DNA from: Pannonibacter sp051860505 | Lineage (GTDB): Bacteria > Pseudomonadota > Alphaproteobacteria > Rhizobiales > Stappiaceae | DNA: 64,000 bases | Assembly (NCBI RefSeq): GCF_051860505.1 | Contig: NZ_JBHYDX010000028.1 | Coordinates: forward strand, 8,534 to 72,533 | Direction of reading: 5' to 3' | Shown: positions 25,300 to 36,309 of the stretch, piece by piece | How the letters are laid out: each line of letters starts with the position of its first letter | Numbering within the stretch: position 1 is the first letter of the stretch | The notes under the pieces: generated by a model | Told to the model about the DNA's origin: nothing | Databases searched by the model: none | What the model saw: only the letters and a program-made list of their open reading frames with translations | Position numbers and translations under genes: made by a program

Positions 25300-25327
25300 A
25301 CTAAACCGGCATCCGGGACCGGCGCAA
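25300..25327 (-). promoter_or_regulatory. Candidate promoter of the riboswitch-ribN transcript
   Basis: Minus-strand TTGCGC (25327-25322) and TTTAGT (25305-25300) are separated by 16 bases and would start RNA just before the riboswitch. The match to the vegetative consensus is moderate. Confidence 0.4.
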
Positions 25328-25341
25328 GCAGTGATTTTCAG

Positions 25342-26018
25342 TCATACTGAAAGCCAAGCGCGGATTTCATCCGGCAGACGGGCGATCAGGGCCGGGTGTT
25401 CGGCGGCCAGTTCCTCGTAGCCGCCATAGCCCCAGGTGACGCCAATGGCCCGCTTGTCATTGGCATGCGCGCCAATGAGGTCATGCTTGCGGTCACCGAT
25501 CATGACGCAGCTGCCGGAATCGCGTGCTTCCTGCTCAAGGAGGTGCGCAATCAGCTCGGTCTTGGCCGAGCGGGTGCCATCCAGTTCCGAGCCATAGACC
25601 TTGCGGAACTGCGGCATGAGCCCGAAATGCTCGACGATCTTTCCGGCATAGGCATGGGGCTTCGATGTGGCAACATAGAGAGTGAGGCCCGCGCCGGTGA
25701 GCGCCTCGACCAGCGGCGCAATGCCGGCGATCAGCTCGTTCTCGTAGAGACCGACATCCGTGTAGCGCTCACGGTAAAGCGCCACGGCCCGGTCAAGCAG
25801 CGCCTTGTCCACGGCGGGAGTGCCGTCGCTGGCGAGCAGCACGGCAAAACTCTCCCACAGCGGCGGACCGATGCACCAGCCCAGTTCCTCGGCCGCCGGG
25901 ACCGGCGCGCCGAGCTTCTCAAGGGCATACTGGATCGAGCGGGTGATGCCGACAAAGGGATCGGTCAGCGTCCCGTCCAGATCGAACAGGACCGTGTCGA
26001 TCCCCTTCGCGCCTCGCG

Positions 26019-26022
<4 letters not shown>
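25342..26022 (-). CDS. HAD family phosphatase (phosphoglycolate phosphatase-like)
   Basis: A protein of 226 residues. HAD motif I is LFDLDGTLTD, motif II VATSKPHA, the Lys of motif III lies in SAKTELI, and motif IV is MIGDRKHDLIGA. The helical cap between about 20 and 95 places it with class I HAD enzymes. The substrate is unknown; phosphoglycolate or a similar sugar phosphate is likely. The start overlaps the pccA stop by four bases (ATGA), so it is translated with the carboxylase, perhaps as a damage-control enzyme. Confidence 0.85.
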
Positions 26023-28031
<2,009 letters not shown>

Positions 28032-28258
28032 GCGCGTCTGCCCCCGCCTATTCATTGGCTCTGTGGTGTTGGGTGCTCTGGTTGTAGGCGCTTGGCCACC
28101 TGCCGCGCAATATCACCAAAGGATGACATCCCTGATCTCGACTGGAAGTCAGAGCGCCACTTGAGCGCGTGGATTCCTCTGGATCAATCTGAGGTCGGCG
28201 AAGGATTTTTTAGTGAATATCGAAGAAAGTGCCTATGGATAAAAATACGGGGGACCCA

Positions 28259-28720
28259 ATGAGGGGAATAATCCTGGCCGCAGCGGCGGCACTGACCATA
28301 ACATCTGCAACGGCAGCGTTGGCAGAAGAGCATTACTGGCGCCATGAAACCGTGCAGGGCTTTGAAAAATACTATACGTCCACAGAGGATGGTTCCCATT
28401 TCATCATCTGGTGCAATCCAGCGCGCGGGCTTGCCGGCGCGATCCTCGACATCGACATCAAGGGCCACAACGCCCCGGCCCGCAAGACGATCAAGATCGT
28501 GCTCGACCGCTCGGCCTTTGACGTGGCCGCCGATGAGCAGGGCTATGTGAAATCGGATTGTCCGGCCTGTGCCGATCGGTCGGAAATGCTCTGGAAAAAG
28601 CTCGAAGGGGCCAAGAACCTGGCCGTCCGGTTCTCCGACGAGAGCTATTCACAATTCTCCCTGCGCGGGGTTCGCGAAGTGCTGAAGGGCTCCCCTTGCG
28701 CGCCTGGACGCAGTTCCTGA
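28259..28720 (+). CDS. Secreted protein of unknown function
   Basis: A protein of 153 residues with a signal peptide (MRGIILAAAAALTITSATAALA) and a mature domain with Cys at IIWCNP, DCPACAD and a final PCAPG. GGGGGA lies just upstream of the ATG at 28259. The mature part is mixed alpha/beta with no recognised motif; it probably acts in the periplasm. The 227 bases between pccA and this gene are lower in GC and hold no clear signals. Confidence 0.65.
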   Translation: MRGIILAAAAALTITSATAALAEEHYWRHETVQGFEKYYTSTEDGSHFIIWCNPARGLAGAILDIDIKGHNAPARKTIKIVLDRSAFDVAADEQGYVKSDCPACADRSEMLWKKLEGAKNLAVRFSDESYSQFSLRGVREVLKGSPCAPGRSS

Positions 28721-28790
28721 GGCGCGTGCACACTTGAAGGGAACCGCCGTCACTCGGCGACTGGATTTCTGCAAGGCTCTGGCCTATGAC

Positions 28791-28826
28791 GCAGGCGCCT
28801 GCGCCCCCGCCGGCGCGGGCGCCTGC
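28791..28826 (+). promoter_or_regulatory. Strong GC hairpin upstream of folB
   Basis: GCAGGCGCCTGCGCC pairs with GGCGCGGGCGCCTGC (one wobble) around a six-base loop. It ends 37 bases before the folB start, so in RNA a 15-bp stem would sit just upstream of the ribosome binding site. Confidence 0.6.
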
Positions 28827-28863
28827 CCGCCTTTGCCCGCCCGCCATTGCAGGAGCCGGACGC

Positions 28864-29229
28864 ATGGACGTCATTTATCTCGAGGACCTCGCCTTTTTTG
28901 CCTACCATGGGCTCTATGAGGAAGAGACGCGGCTCGGACAGCGGTTCCATGTTGACCTCACCTGCTGGCTCGATCTCGGGCCTGCCAGCCGCGAGGACGA
29001 CTACGCCCTGACCGTCTGCTACGGAACATTGACCCGGGTGATCGAAGGCGTGGTGACCGGTTCGCGTTTCAAACTCATTGAACGGCTCGCCGGAGCTATT
29101 GCCGAAGCGGTGCTGGCCGCCGATCCACGCATCGACAAGGTGCGCATCCGCGTGCACAAACCGGGCGCCCCGCTGCCAATTTCCTCCGGCCGGGCCAGTG
29201 TCGAGATCGAGCGTACACGCGAAAGTTAA
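28864..29229 (+). CDS. folB: Dihydroneopterin aldolase
   Basis: A protein of 121 residues: VIYLEDLAFFAYHGLYEEE (active-site region with the conserved Tyr-His-Gly and Glu), a conserved Tyr in LTVCYGTLTRV, FKLIERLAGAIA with catalytic Glu, and VRIRVHKPGAPLP with the catalytic Lys. It converts dihydroneopterin in folate synthesis. GGAG precedes the ATG at 28864; a longer frame to 28786 is mostly Pro-Ala and is caused by the GC hairpin. No other folate gene is nearby. Confidence 0.9.
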   Translation: MDVIYLEDLAFFAYHGLYEEETRLGQRFHVDLTCWLDLGPASREDDYALTVCYGTLTRVIEGVVTGSRFKLIERLAGAIAEAVLAADPRIDKVRIRVHKPGAPLPISSGRASVEIERTRES

Positions 29230-29233
29230 TGCC

Positions 29234-29256
29234 AGGGCCTTACTACTGGCCCTTTT
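29234..29256 (+). terminator. Terminator after folB
   Basis: AGGGCC/GGCCCT with an eight-base loop, followed by TTTC, five bases after the folB stop. Confidence 0.7.
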
Positions 29257-29348
29257 CTGCTTATTTTAAAGATGTGCTCTGGTCCCGGGTCTGGCCGTCA
29301 CAGTTTGATGACCCAGCCTGCGGCAGAGGCCGTTTATTGGAGCAGCCC

Positions 29349-29690
29349 ATGCCCATCCCATCACTTCGCACGAAAACCCGGCCAGGCATCGCCTGCATTG
29401 CCGTCGCACTCACCACGCTCTTCGCCACCACCACGGCAAGCCTTGCCCGGCCAGACCTGCGCCAGATGACCTGCCGCGAGGCGCAGCAGACTCTTTTGCG
29501 CAATGGCGCCGTCGTGTTCACCACCGGCCCGAACACCTATGACCGCTTTGTCACCAGCCGCGCCTACTGCGACAGCTGGGAAGAGGCCGTTCCGGCCTAT
29601 CAAAAAACCCGCGATGCACCACAATGCCAGATCGGTTTCCAGTGTGAAGAGCCCCTGTTTCGTCGCGGCGGACGGCTTTTCGACGATTAA
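29349..29690 (+). CDS. Secreted Cys-containing protein of unknown function
   Basis: A protein of 113 residues with a signal peptide (CIAVALTTLFATTTASLA) and a mature part beginning RPDLRQMTCREAQQTLL, then GAVVFTTGPNTYDRFV and a Cys pair in QCQIGFQCEE. This form, with the phrase TTGPNTYDRFV, recurs in alphaproteobacterial conserved hypothetical proteins; function unknown. GGAG precedes the ATG at 29349. Four Cys in the mature part suggest two disulfides. Confidence 0.7.
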   Translation: MPIPSLRTKTRPGIACIAVALTTLFATTTASLARPDLRQMTCREAQQTLLRNGAVVFTTGPNTYDRFVTSRAYCDSWEEAVPAYQKTRDAPQCQIGFQCEEPLFRRGGRLFDD

Positions 29691-29999
29691 GAATGACGAA
29701 AGCCTGAGAGTAATGACAGTAACAAAATAAATTTTACTGCTGTGCACCTAACACCACCACTCAAGTCTCAAAAGTCAAAAAAATAGATCAAGAAAAAATT
29801 TCTTCCATCTCACTTATTCAGAAGACATGTACTTAGATCAAAAATAGAAAATCAATTATCCATTTCATTTCATAATAATACAACCCTTGATGCAAGTGCG
29901 CCCGATTTAAAATTTTCAAATTATTGAAATTTAATCGTTCATTTACGCGGCGCGCTCAATCTTCCCCTACGGCAAAACTGCCTTCTCGGAGAGATTGTA
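29691..29999. other. AT-rich intergenic region upstream of chemoreceptor gene
   Basis: These 309 bases are far richer in A and T than the surroundings (for example TTAAAATTTTCAAATTATTG near 29907-29926) and hold no gene, terminator or repeat I can support. It is probably the promoter and leader region of the following chemoreceptor, possibly with bound nucleoid proteins. Confidence 0.6.
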
Positions 30000-31790
30000 A
30001 TGCGGATTTCCACACTTGTCTTCATAGCGGCCGGTATCTCTGCAGCAGCTGGCGCTGGTCTCGTGTTTGCGCTGCAGCAAGCTCACCTCGCAAACGTACA
30101 TCTCGAGGAGGCCATCGAGGGCAAGTACCAGTCATACTTGCTGGCCGACGAATTGCGCCAGAGTTCGGATGACCTGACGCGCCTTGCCCGCACCTATGTG
30201 GTGACCGGCGAAGCCCAGTATGAGGCGCAGTACAATGCGATCCTTGCCATCCGCAATGGCGAGAAGCCGACGCCACAGAGCTATCACCGTATCTACTGGG
30301 ACTTCGTCGCCGCAGGCACGGCCAAGCCGCGTCCGGACGGCGAGACCAGCGCCTTGCTTGACCGCATGGTTGAGGCCGGCTTCACCCCGGCGGAACTGGC
30401 GCTGCTTGACGAAGCCAAAAAGAACTCCGATGGCCTGGTGAACCTCGAAGTCGAGGCGATGAACTACGTCAAGGGCCTCGACAAGGACGGCAAGCCAATC
30501 GCGGCCGACGACCCGAGCAAGCCGATCAAGATGCTGCACAGCACCCAGTATCATGGCTTCAAGGCCAATATCATGAAGCCGGTCGACCAGTTTTACGAAC
30601 TGATGGAGCAGCGCACCCAGACGGCTATCGAGACTGCCCAGGCAGAAGACCGCACAGCGAGCTTGATCCTCAACATTTCCATCGCGATTACCCTTGCAAC
30701 ACTGTTCGGGCTGGTTGCGCTCGTCTTTTTCGGCATGCTGCGCAGCATGAACCGGCTGGGCAAGGACATGACGACAATCGCCAGTGGCGCTATCGACATG
30801 CAGATCGCCGCTCTGGGACGGAAGGACGAAATTGGCGACATGGCCACCGCCCTGGAAAGCTTCCGCCAGTCCCTGATCGAGAAGCGGGCGATGGAAAGCC
30901 GCCAGGCCGAAGAAGCCGCAGCCGTGAACCAGCGGATTGCCGCTGAACGGCGCAGCATTGCCATGTCGTTCAATGACCGCGTCGCCGGCATCTTTGGCGA
31001 TCTGTCGGGCTCGGTGAAGGATCTGCAGGGCATCTCCGGCCAGCTCAAGCATTCGGCCAGCGCAACGGACGAGCAGTCCCGCCGCTCGCTGGTGGCGACG
31101 TCCGAGGCCGGCTCCGCCGCCCAGACTGTGGCATCTGCGACCACCGAGCTGACCTCGTCCCTGTCAGAGATCACCTCGCGCATCACCCATGTGAAGACGC
31201 GTATCGGCGCTGCAAGTTCAGTTTCGTCCGAGGCCAGCACCAACATGGAGCGGCTCGACAAGATGGCGGAGAGCATCGGCACCGTCATCGGCCTCATCCA
31301 GGACATTGCCGAGCAGACCAACCTCCTGGCTCTCAACGCCACCATCGAGGCCGCCCGCGCCGGCGAATCCGGCAAGGGCTTCGCGGTCGTGGCTGCCGAA
31401 GTGAAGACGCTCGCCAACCAGACCGCCCGGGCAACCGACGACATCCGCACCCAGATCGAGGCGATCCAGAGCTCGACCTCCAGTTCGGTTTCCTCGATCA
31501 ACTCGATCAACGGCATCCTGACTGAAATGGAAGGCTTCGTGGAGGATCTCGCCTTCTCGATTGCCCAGCAGGAAGAGGCAACCGGCGAAATCGCCCGTGC
31601 CGCCCAGGTCTCGACCCACAACACCGACACCCTGACCCAGTCGGTCAACCAGGTTGGCGCGATGACCCAGGACAACAGCCGCCTCGCCGACAAGCTGCAG
31701 GAAGAGGCCCACACCCTCAACCAGCGCGCATCCGTGTTGCAGCAGGCCATCGAAGCCTTCGTGTCCGAGACTTCCGTCAAGGCTGCCTGA
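30000..31790 (+). CDS. Methyl-accepting chemotaxis protein with helical sensor domain
   Basis: A protein of 596 residues. It has a membrane segment near 5-25, a mostly helical periplasmic domain (to about 215) with DELRQSSDDLTRLARTYVVT, a second membrane segment near 222-243, HAMP, and a signalling domain with tip QTNLLALNATIEAARAG. The ELRQSSDDLTR motif is typical of four-helix-bundle sensor modules of chemoreceptors and histidine kinases; the ligand is unknown. GGAGAG precedes the ATG. A terminator follows 29 bases after the stop. Confidence 0.9.
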   Translation: MRISTLVFIAAGISAAAGAGLVFALQQAHLANVHLEEAIEGKYQSYLLADELRQSSDDLTRLARTYVVTGEAQYEAQYNAILAIRNGEKPTPQSYHRIYWDFVAAGTAKPRPDGETSALLDRMVEAGFTPAELALLDEAKKNSDGLVNLEVEAMNYVKGLDKDGKPIAADDPSKPIKMLHSTQYHGFKANIMKPVDQFYELMEQRTQTAIETAQAEDRTASLILNISIAITLATLFGLVALVFFGMLRSMNRLGKDMTTIASGAIDMQIAALGRKDEIGDMATALESFRQSLIEKRAMESRQAEEAAAVNQRIAAERRSIAMSFNDRVAGIFGDLSGSVKDLQGISGQLKHSASATDEQSRRSLVATSEAGSAAQTVASATTELTSSLSEITSRITHVKTRIGAASSVSSEASTNMERLDKMAESIGTVIGLIQDIAEQTNLLALNATIEAARAGESGKGFAVVAAEVKTLANQTARATDDIRTQIEAIQSSTSSSVSSINSINGILTEMEGFVEDLAFSIAQQEEATGEIARAAQVSTHNTDTLTQSVNQVGAMTQDNSRLADKLQEEAHTLNQRASVLQQAIEAFVSETSVKAA

Positions 31791-31819
31791 AGGCCTGACC
31801 GAAAGACGCGCAGACATCA

Positions 31820-31851
31820 AAAAAGGGCGGATTCGCGGATCCGCCCTTTTT
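31820..31851 (+). terminator. Terminator after chemoreceptor gene (first of a near-identical pair)
   Basis: AAAAAGGGCGGAT/ATCCGCCCTTTTT with loop TCGCGG, followed by CATTCA. The same stem and flank recur at 32072-32103. Confidence 0.9.
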
Positions 31852-31870
31852 CATTCAAGCGCCCCATCAC

Positions 31871-32058
31871 GTCATCCCGGCCCAACTGAGCGCAAGCGAA
31901 GTGCCGAGCCGGGATCCAGAAATCAGCCGCGCGAAGCGCGACAAGCCAGATGCAGCGGAGACTTTGAGATCATCATTGCTATGAGCTCGCTCACGCTCGC
32001 ACTGATGTGCTGGATTCCGGATCTGCGGTTCGCTCATGCTCACCTTGTCCGGAATGAC
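31871..32058. repeat. Palindromic intergenic element (188 bp) between twin terminators
   Basis: The element begins GTCATCCCGGC and ends TCCGGAATGAC. The left side contains ATCCCGGC/GCCGGGAT and the right side ATTCCGGA/TCCGGAAT as inner hairpins. It fills most of the gap between the convergent chemoreceptor and pccB genes and has no gene. Confidence 0.85.
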
Positions 32059-32071
32059 GGTGTCTTGTCTG

Positions 32072-32103
32072 AAAAAGGGCGGATCCCAGGATCCGCCCTT
32101 TTT
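32072..32103. terminator. Terminator for pccB (second of a near-identical pair)
   Basis: AAAAAGGGCGGAT/ATCCGCCCTTTTT with loop CCCAGG, then CATTCA. The stem is identical to the copy at 31820-31851. It lies 37 bases beyond the pccB stop on the minus strand and can work in both directions. Confidence 0.9.
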
Positions 32104-32140
32104 CATTCAGCGTCGTGATGCGCCTGTCCGGCATTGCGGC

Positions 32141-33673
32141 TCAGAGCGGGATGTTGTCGTGCTTCTTCAGCGGCATTGCCACTTTCTTGGCACGCAGCAG
32201 CGCCAGCGCGCGGGAGACGCGCTTGCGGGTGGAATGGGGCATGATCACTTCGTCGATATAGCCGCGCTCGGCTGCAACGAAGGGGTTGGCGAAGCGGGTC
32301 TCGTAGTCCTTGGTCCGCTTGGCGATCTTGTCCTTGTCGGCCAGTTCCGAGCGGTAGAGGATCTCGACCGCGCCCTTGGCCCCCATCACCGCGATCTCGG
32401 CCGTCAGCCAGGCGTAATTGATGTCGCCGCCGATATGCTTGGAGCTCATCACGTCATAGGCGCCGCCATAGGCCTTGCGGGTGATGACGGTGACTTTCGG
32501 AACGGTCGCTTCGGCATAGGCAAACAGCAGCTTGGCGCCATGCTTGATCAGGCCGCCATACTCCTGCGCCGTGCCCGGCAGGAAGCCCGGAACGTCGACG
32601 AAGGTGACGATCGGGATGTTGAAACAGTCGCAGAAGCGCACGAACCGCGCGGCCTTGCGGCTGGCGTCACTGTCCAGAACCCCCGCGAGCACCATCGGCT
32701 GGTTGGCAATGATGCCGACCGTCCGGCCCTCGAGGCGGCCGAAGCCGGTAATGATGTTCTTGGCAAAGCCGGCCTGGATCTCGAAGAAGTCGCCCTCGTC
32801 GACCGTCTTCAGCACCAGTTCCTTCATGTCATAGGGCTTGTTCGGATTGTTCGGGATCAGCGTGTCGAGGCTGAGGTCGAGCCGCGACGGATCGTCGTGG
32901 CAATCGACTTCTGGCACATCGGCCGCGTTGTTCATCGGCAGGAAGTCGATGAGGCGGCGCATTTCCAGAAGCGCCTCGACGTCATTGTCGAAACCGCCAT
33001 CGGCGATGGAGGACTTGGTGGTGTGAACGCTTGCCCCGCCCAGTTCCTCGGCCGTCACCGTTTCATTGGTCACGGTCTTCACCACATCCGGGCCGGTGAC
33101 GAACATGTAGGACGTGTCGCGCACCATGAAGATGAAGTCGGTCATCGCCGGCGAATAGACATCGCCGCCAGCGCAGGGGCCCATGATCAGCGAGATCTGC
33201 GGGATCACGCCCGAGGCAATCACGTTGCGCTGGAACACCTCGCCATAGCCGGCAAGCGCCGCCACGCCTTCCTGGATGCGCGCGCCACCGGCATCAAACA
33301 GCCCGATGATCGGAGCCCGGTTCTGCAGCGCCATGTCCTGGATCTTGATGATTTTTTGGGCATGGGTTTCGGACAGCGATCCGCCGAAGACCGTGAAATC
33401 CTTGGAAAAGACATAGACGACACGGCCATTGACAGTGCCCCAGCCGGTGACAACGCCGTCACCGGGGATATGCGCCTCGTCCATGCCGAAGTCGGTGCAG
33501 CGGTGCTGCTTGAACATGTCGAATTCCTCGAAGGATCCTTCATCGAGGAAAATATCGATGCGCTCGCGGGCGGTCAGCTTGCCGCGCGCGTGCTGGGCGT
33601 CGATGCGCTTCAATCCGCCGCCGAGCCGCGCGGTTTCGCGCCGGTGTTCCAGTTCGGCAAGGATTTCCTTCAT
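32141..33673 (-). CDS. pccB: Propionyl-CoA carboxylase beta (carboxyltransferase) subunit
   Basis: A protein of 510 residues, the usual PccB length. Carboxyltransferase motifs include GLFDAGGARIQEGV (acyl-CoA and oxyanion side), MGPCAGGDVYSPAMTDF and DVPGFLPGTAQEYGGLI. It moves CO2 from biotin to propionyl-CoA. The ATG at 33673 follows AAAGGGGCACACC; the frame runs on to 33823 but that part does not resemble the family. It is divergent from the Anbu operon. Confidence 0.93.
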   Translation of the reverse strand: MKEILAELEHRRETARLGGGLKRIDAQHARGKLTARERIDIFLDEGSFEEFDMFKQHRCTDFGMDEAHIPGDGVVTGWGTVNGRVVYVFSKDFTVFGGSLSETHAQKIIKIQDMALQNRAPIIGLFDAGGARIQEGVAALAGYGEVFQRNVIASGVIPQISLIMGPCAGGDVYSPAMTDFIFMVRDTSYMFVTGPDVVKTVTNETVTAEELGGASVHTTKSSIADGGFDNDVEALLEMRRLIDFLPMNNAADVPEVDCHDDPSRLDLSLDTLIPNNPNKPYDMKELVLKTVDEGDFFEIQAGFAKNIITGFGRLEGRTVGIIANQPMVLAGVLDSDASRKAARFVRFCDCFNIPIVTFVDVPGFLPGTAQEYGGLIKHGAKLLFAYAEATVPKVTVITRKAYGGAYDVMSSKHIGGDINYAWLTAEIAVMGAKGAVEILYRSELADKDKIAKRTKDYETRFANPFVAAERGYIDEVIMPHSTRKRVSRALALLRAKKVAMPLKKHDNIPL

Positions 33674-33903
33674 GGTGTGCCCCTTTGGCATGACGTGCTT
33701 TGGCATCGGTCTATCATGAGCGCGCAAAGCCCGGAAAGTCAGCACAAAGATGGACGCCGGGCCTCTAGCGGGCCATGGACAGTCAGGCAAGCCCGACATT
33801 GTGCCTAAAGGGAAGGCAGCCAAGCGTGAAGATTGCGCTTTTGCAGACCCAAGTGATTTGCAATGCTTGCCTAAATGATCGGCAAACGACGACGGGGGAG
33901 AAC

Positions 33904-35328
33904 ATGGCCGCTGACCGGGTGGTGTTCAACGAAATGCTGGGAACGGACGGCGTTGTCCGTCCCGCCTATTCCCGGCTCGCTGACTGGCTGGACAAACAGC
34001 CAAAGGGCTTTCTGTCGCGCAAGAACCGCGAGGCGGAGACCATTTTCCGAAGGCTGGGCATTACCTTCGCCGTCTATGGCGCGCAGGAGGCGACGGAACG
34101 GCTGATCCCCTTCGATCCGATCCCGCGCATCCTGTCGGCCGGGGAATGGCGGCGCCTGTCGGCCGGCATCGACCAGCGCGTGCGCGCGCTCAATGCCTTC
34201 CTGCATGATATCTATCACCGACAGGAGATCATCCGCGCCGGCCGCATCCCCGCCGACCTCATACTCCAGAACGCCGCCTTCCTGCCCGAGATGGTCGGCT
34301 TCACCCCGGCGAGGCGTGTCTATTCTCATATCATTGGCACTGATCTCGTTCGCGTTGGCGAGAATGACTTTTATGTTCTGGAGGATAACACCCGCACCCC
34401 GTCCGGCGTCTCTTACATGCTGGAAAACCGGGAAACGATGATGCGGATGTTCCCGGACCTGTTCCAGATGCACCGGGTCGCCCCGATCGAGCGTTATCCC
34501 GAGTTGCTGCGGCAGACGCTGGAGAGCGTTGCGCCGGAGGGGGCGAACGGGGATCCGACCATCTGCATCCTGACCCCGGGGATCTACAACTCGGCCTATT
34601 TCGAACACGCCTTCCTCGCCGACCAGATGGGCGTCGAACTGGTCGAGGGCAGAGATCTTTTCGTTGACAATGGAAAGGTCTGGATGCGGACGACGCGCAA
34701 GCCGAAGCAGGTGGATGTCATCTACCGCCGCATCGACGATGCCTTCCTCGATCCCCTCACCTTCCGGCCGGACTCGATGCTGGGCGTGCCGGGCCTGTTC
34801 GATGCCTATCGTGCCGGCACGGTGACGATCTGCAATGCGCCGGGCACCGGCATTGCCGATGACAAGGCGATCTATGCCTATGTCCCGGACATCATCGAGT
34901 TCTACACCGGGCAGAAGCCGATCCTGAACAACGTGCCGACCTGGAACTGTTCACGGCCCGATGACTTGGCCTATGTGCTCGACAACCTCGCCGACATCGT
35001 CGTCAAGGAAGTGCATGGCTCGGGCGGCTATGGCATGTTGATCGGCCCGACCGCCTCGAAACGAGAAGTCTCCGCTTTCCGCGAGATTCTGAAGGCCAAT
35101 CCGACCAACTACATTGCCCAGCCAACGCTGGCACTATCCGCTTGCCCGACGCATGTGGCCTCGGGCGTCGCCCCGCGCCATGTCGATTTGCGCCCCTTCG
35201 TGCTGATCGGCGATCAGGTGCGCATCACGCCGGGCGGATTGACACGCGTCGCGCTGAAGAACGGCTCCCTGGTGGTCAATTCCAGCCAGGGCGGCGGCAC
35301 CAAGGATACCTGGGTTCTGGAGGACTGA
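33904..35328 (+). CDS. Circularly permuted ATP-grasp protein of the Anbu operon
   Basis: A protein of 474 residues of the CP-ATP-grasp type 2 family (formerly DUF404/DUF407). Recognisable parts are NAFLHDIYHRQEIIRAGRIP, GTDLVRVGENDFYVLEDNTR, RPDSMLGVPGLFDAYRAGTV and VVKEVHGSGGYGML. ATP-grasp enzymes form amide or peptide bonds by activating a carboxylate; the substrates of this group are unknown. GGGGGAGAAC precedes the ATG at 33904. It is the first gene of a tight four-gene operon ending in an Anbu peptidase; only four bases separate it from the next gene. Confidence 0.9.
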   Translation: MAADRVVFNEMLGTDGVVRPAYSRLADWLDKQPKGFLSRKNREAETIFRRLGITFAVYGAQEATERLIPFDPIPRILSAGEWRRLSAGIDQRVRALNAFLHDIYHRQEIIRAGRIPADLILQNAAFLPEMVGFTPARRVYSHIIGTDLVRVGENDFYVLEDNTRTPSGVSYMLENRETMMRMFPDLFQMHRVAPIERYPELLRQTLESVAPEGANGDPTICILTPGIYNSAYFEHAFLADQMGVELVEGRDLFVDNGKVWMRTTRKPKQVDVIYRRIDDAFLDPLTFRPDSMLGVPGLFDAYRAGTVTICNAPGTGIADDKAIYAYVPDIIEFYTGQKPILNNVPTWNCSRPDDLAYVLDNLADIVVKEVHGSGGYGMLIGPTASKREVSAFREILKANPTNYIAQPTLALSACPTHVASGVAPRHVDLRPFVLIGDQVRITPGGLTRVALKNGSLVVNSSQGGGTKDTWVLED

Positions 35329-35332
35329 TCGC

Positions 35333-36277
35333 ATGCTTGGCCGTACCGCCTCCTCCCTGTTCTGGATGTCGCGCTATCAGGAACGCGCCCACAACACTGC
35401 CCGGCTGCTCGAAGCAGCCTGGCGCACCGCCATGCTGCCGCATCTTGGCACCGATCCTGCCGGCGACTGGCGCTCCGTTCTTGTCGGGGCAGGCTGCGAA
35501 GCCGCCTATCTGGAAAAGGTCGGCGAGATCACCCAGCGCGGCGTCGTCAACTTCATGCTGTTCGACAAGAGCAATCCGTCCTCGATCCATTCCGGACTGG
35601 AGACCGCCCGCAACAATGCCCGCTCGGTGCGCACCGGCATCACCTCCGACATGTGGGAGGCGATCAACACCACCTGGATCGAGTTTGCCGACGTCAAGCC
35701 GCAGACCGTGTCCCAGGACAAGCTGCCGGAGTTCGTCGCCTGGATCGGCCAGCGGGCGCTGCTGTTTCGCGGCGCATTGCTCGGCACCATCCTGCGCGAC
35801 GATGGCTACCACTTCTCGCAGCTCGGCCACTTTGTCGAGCGCGCAGACCATACCGCCCGGGTGCTGGACACGCGCTACTGGATCTTCCTGCCTGACACCG
35901 ATGTTGGCGGCAGTGCCCATCACCACCAGTGGACCTCGATCCTGCGGGTCATGTCAGGGCTCAGGAGCTACCGCTTCGCCTATCCGGATTCCCGCATCAG
36001 GGGCGTCAATGTCGCGGACTTCCTGATCCTGCGCCGGGAAATGCCACGGTCTCTGGCCCATTGCTACGACTGGATCACGGGCACCATGGCCGACCTCACC
36101 GCCTTCTATGGCGACGAGATGCCAAGCGCGGCCCAGGCCGCCGTGATCCACGAGCAGCTGCGCAGCGGCTCGATGGCTGACATCTTCGACAGTGGCCTGC
36201 ACGAATTCCTGAGCGACTTCACCTTGCGAAACAACAAGTTCGCCGACCGGCTCGCGCGCGACTACAATTTCGCCTGA
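35333..36277 (+). CDS. Alpha-E domain protein (DUF403) of the Anbu operon
   Basis: A protein of 314 residues of the all-helical alpha-E family, starting LGRTASSLFWMSRYQERAHN and with QLGHFVERADHTARVLDTRY and the motif FLILRREMPRSLAHC. The family almost always occurs with CP-ATP-grasp genes and has been predicted to work with them in making or moving a peptide. The conserved Glu and Arg pairs (ERAHN, ERADHTARV) are present. No signal or membrane segment. Confidence 0.9.
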   Translation: MLGRTASSLFWMSRYQERAHNTARLLEAAWRTAMLPHLGTDPAGDWRSVLVGAGCEAAYLEKVGEITQRGVVNFMLFDKSNPSSIHSGLETARNNARSVRTGITSDMWEAINTTWIEFADVKPQTVSQDKLPEFVAWIGQRALLFRGALLGTILRDDGYHFSQLGHFVERADHTARVLDTRYWIFLPDTDVGGSAHHHQWTSILRVMSGLRSYRFAYPDSRIRGVNVADFLILRREMPRSLAHCYDWITGTMADLTAFYGDEMPSAAQAAVIHEQLRSGSMADIFDSGLHEFLSDFTLRNNKFADRLARDYNFA

Positions 36278-36309
36278 GGCCTGCCGCCGCGGCCCGAGGA
36301 ACCCTGATC

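Noticed and set aside
32036..33808. Plus-strand open frame of 590 codons opposite pccB
   Set aside because: Mirror frame of a confident gene; it also starts inside a palindromic repeat and terminator.
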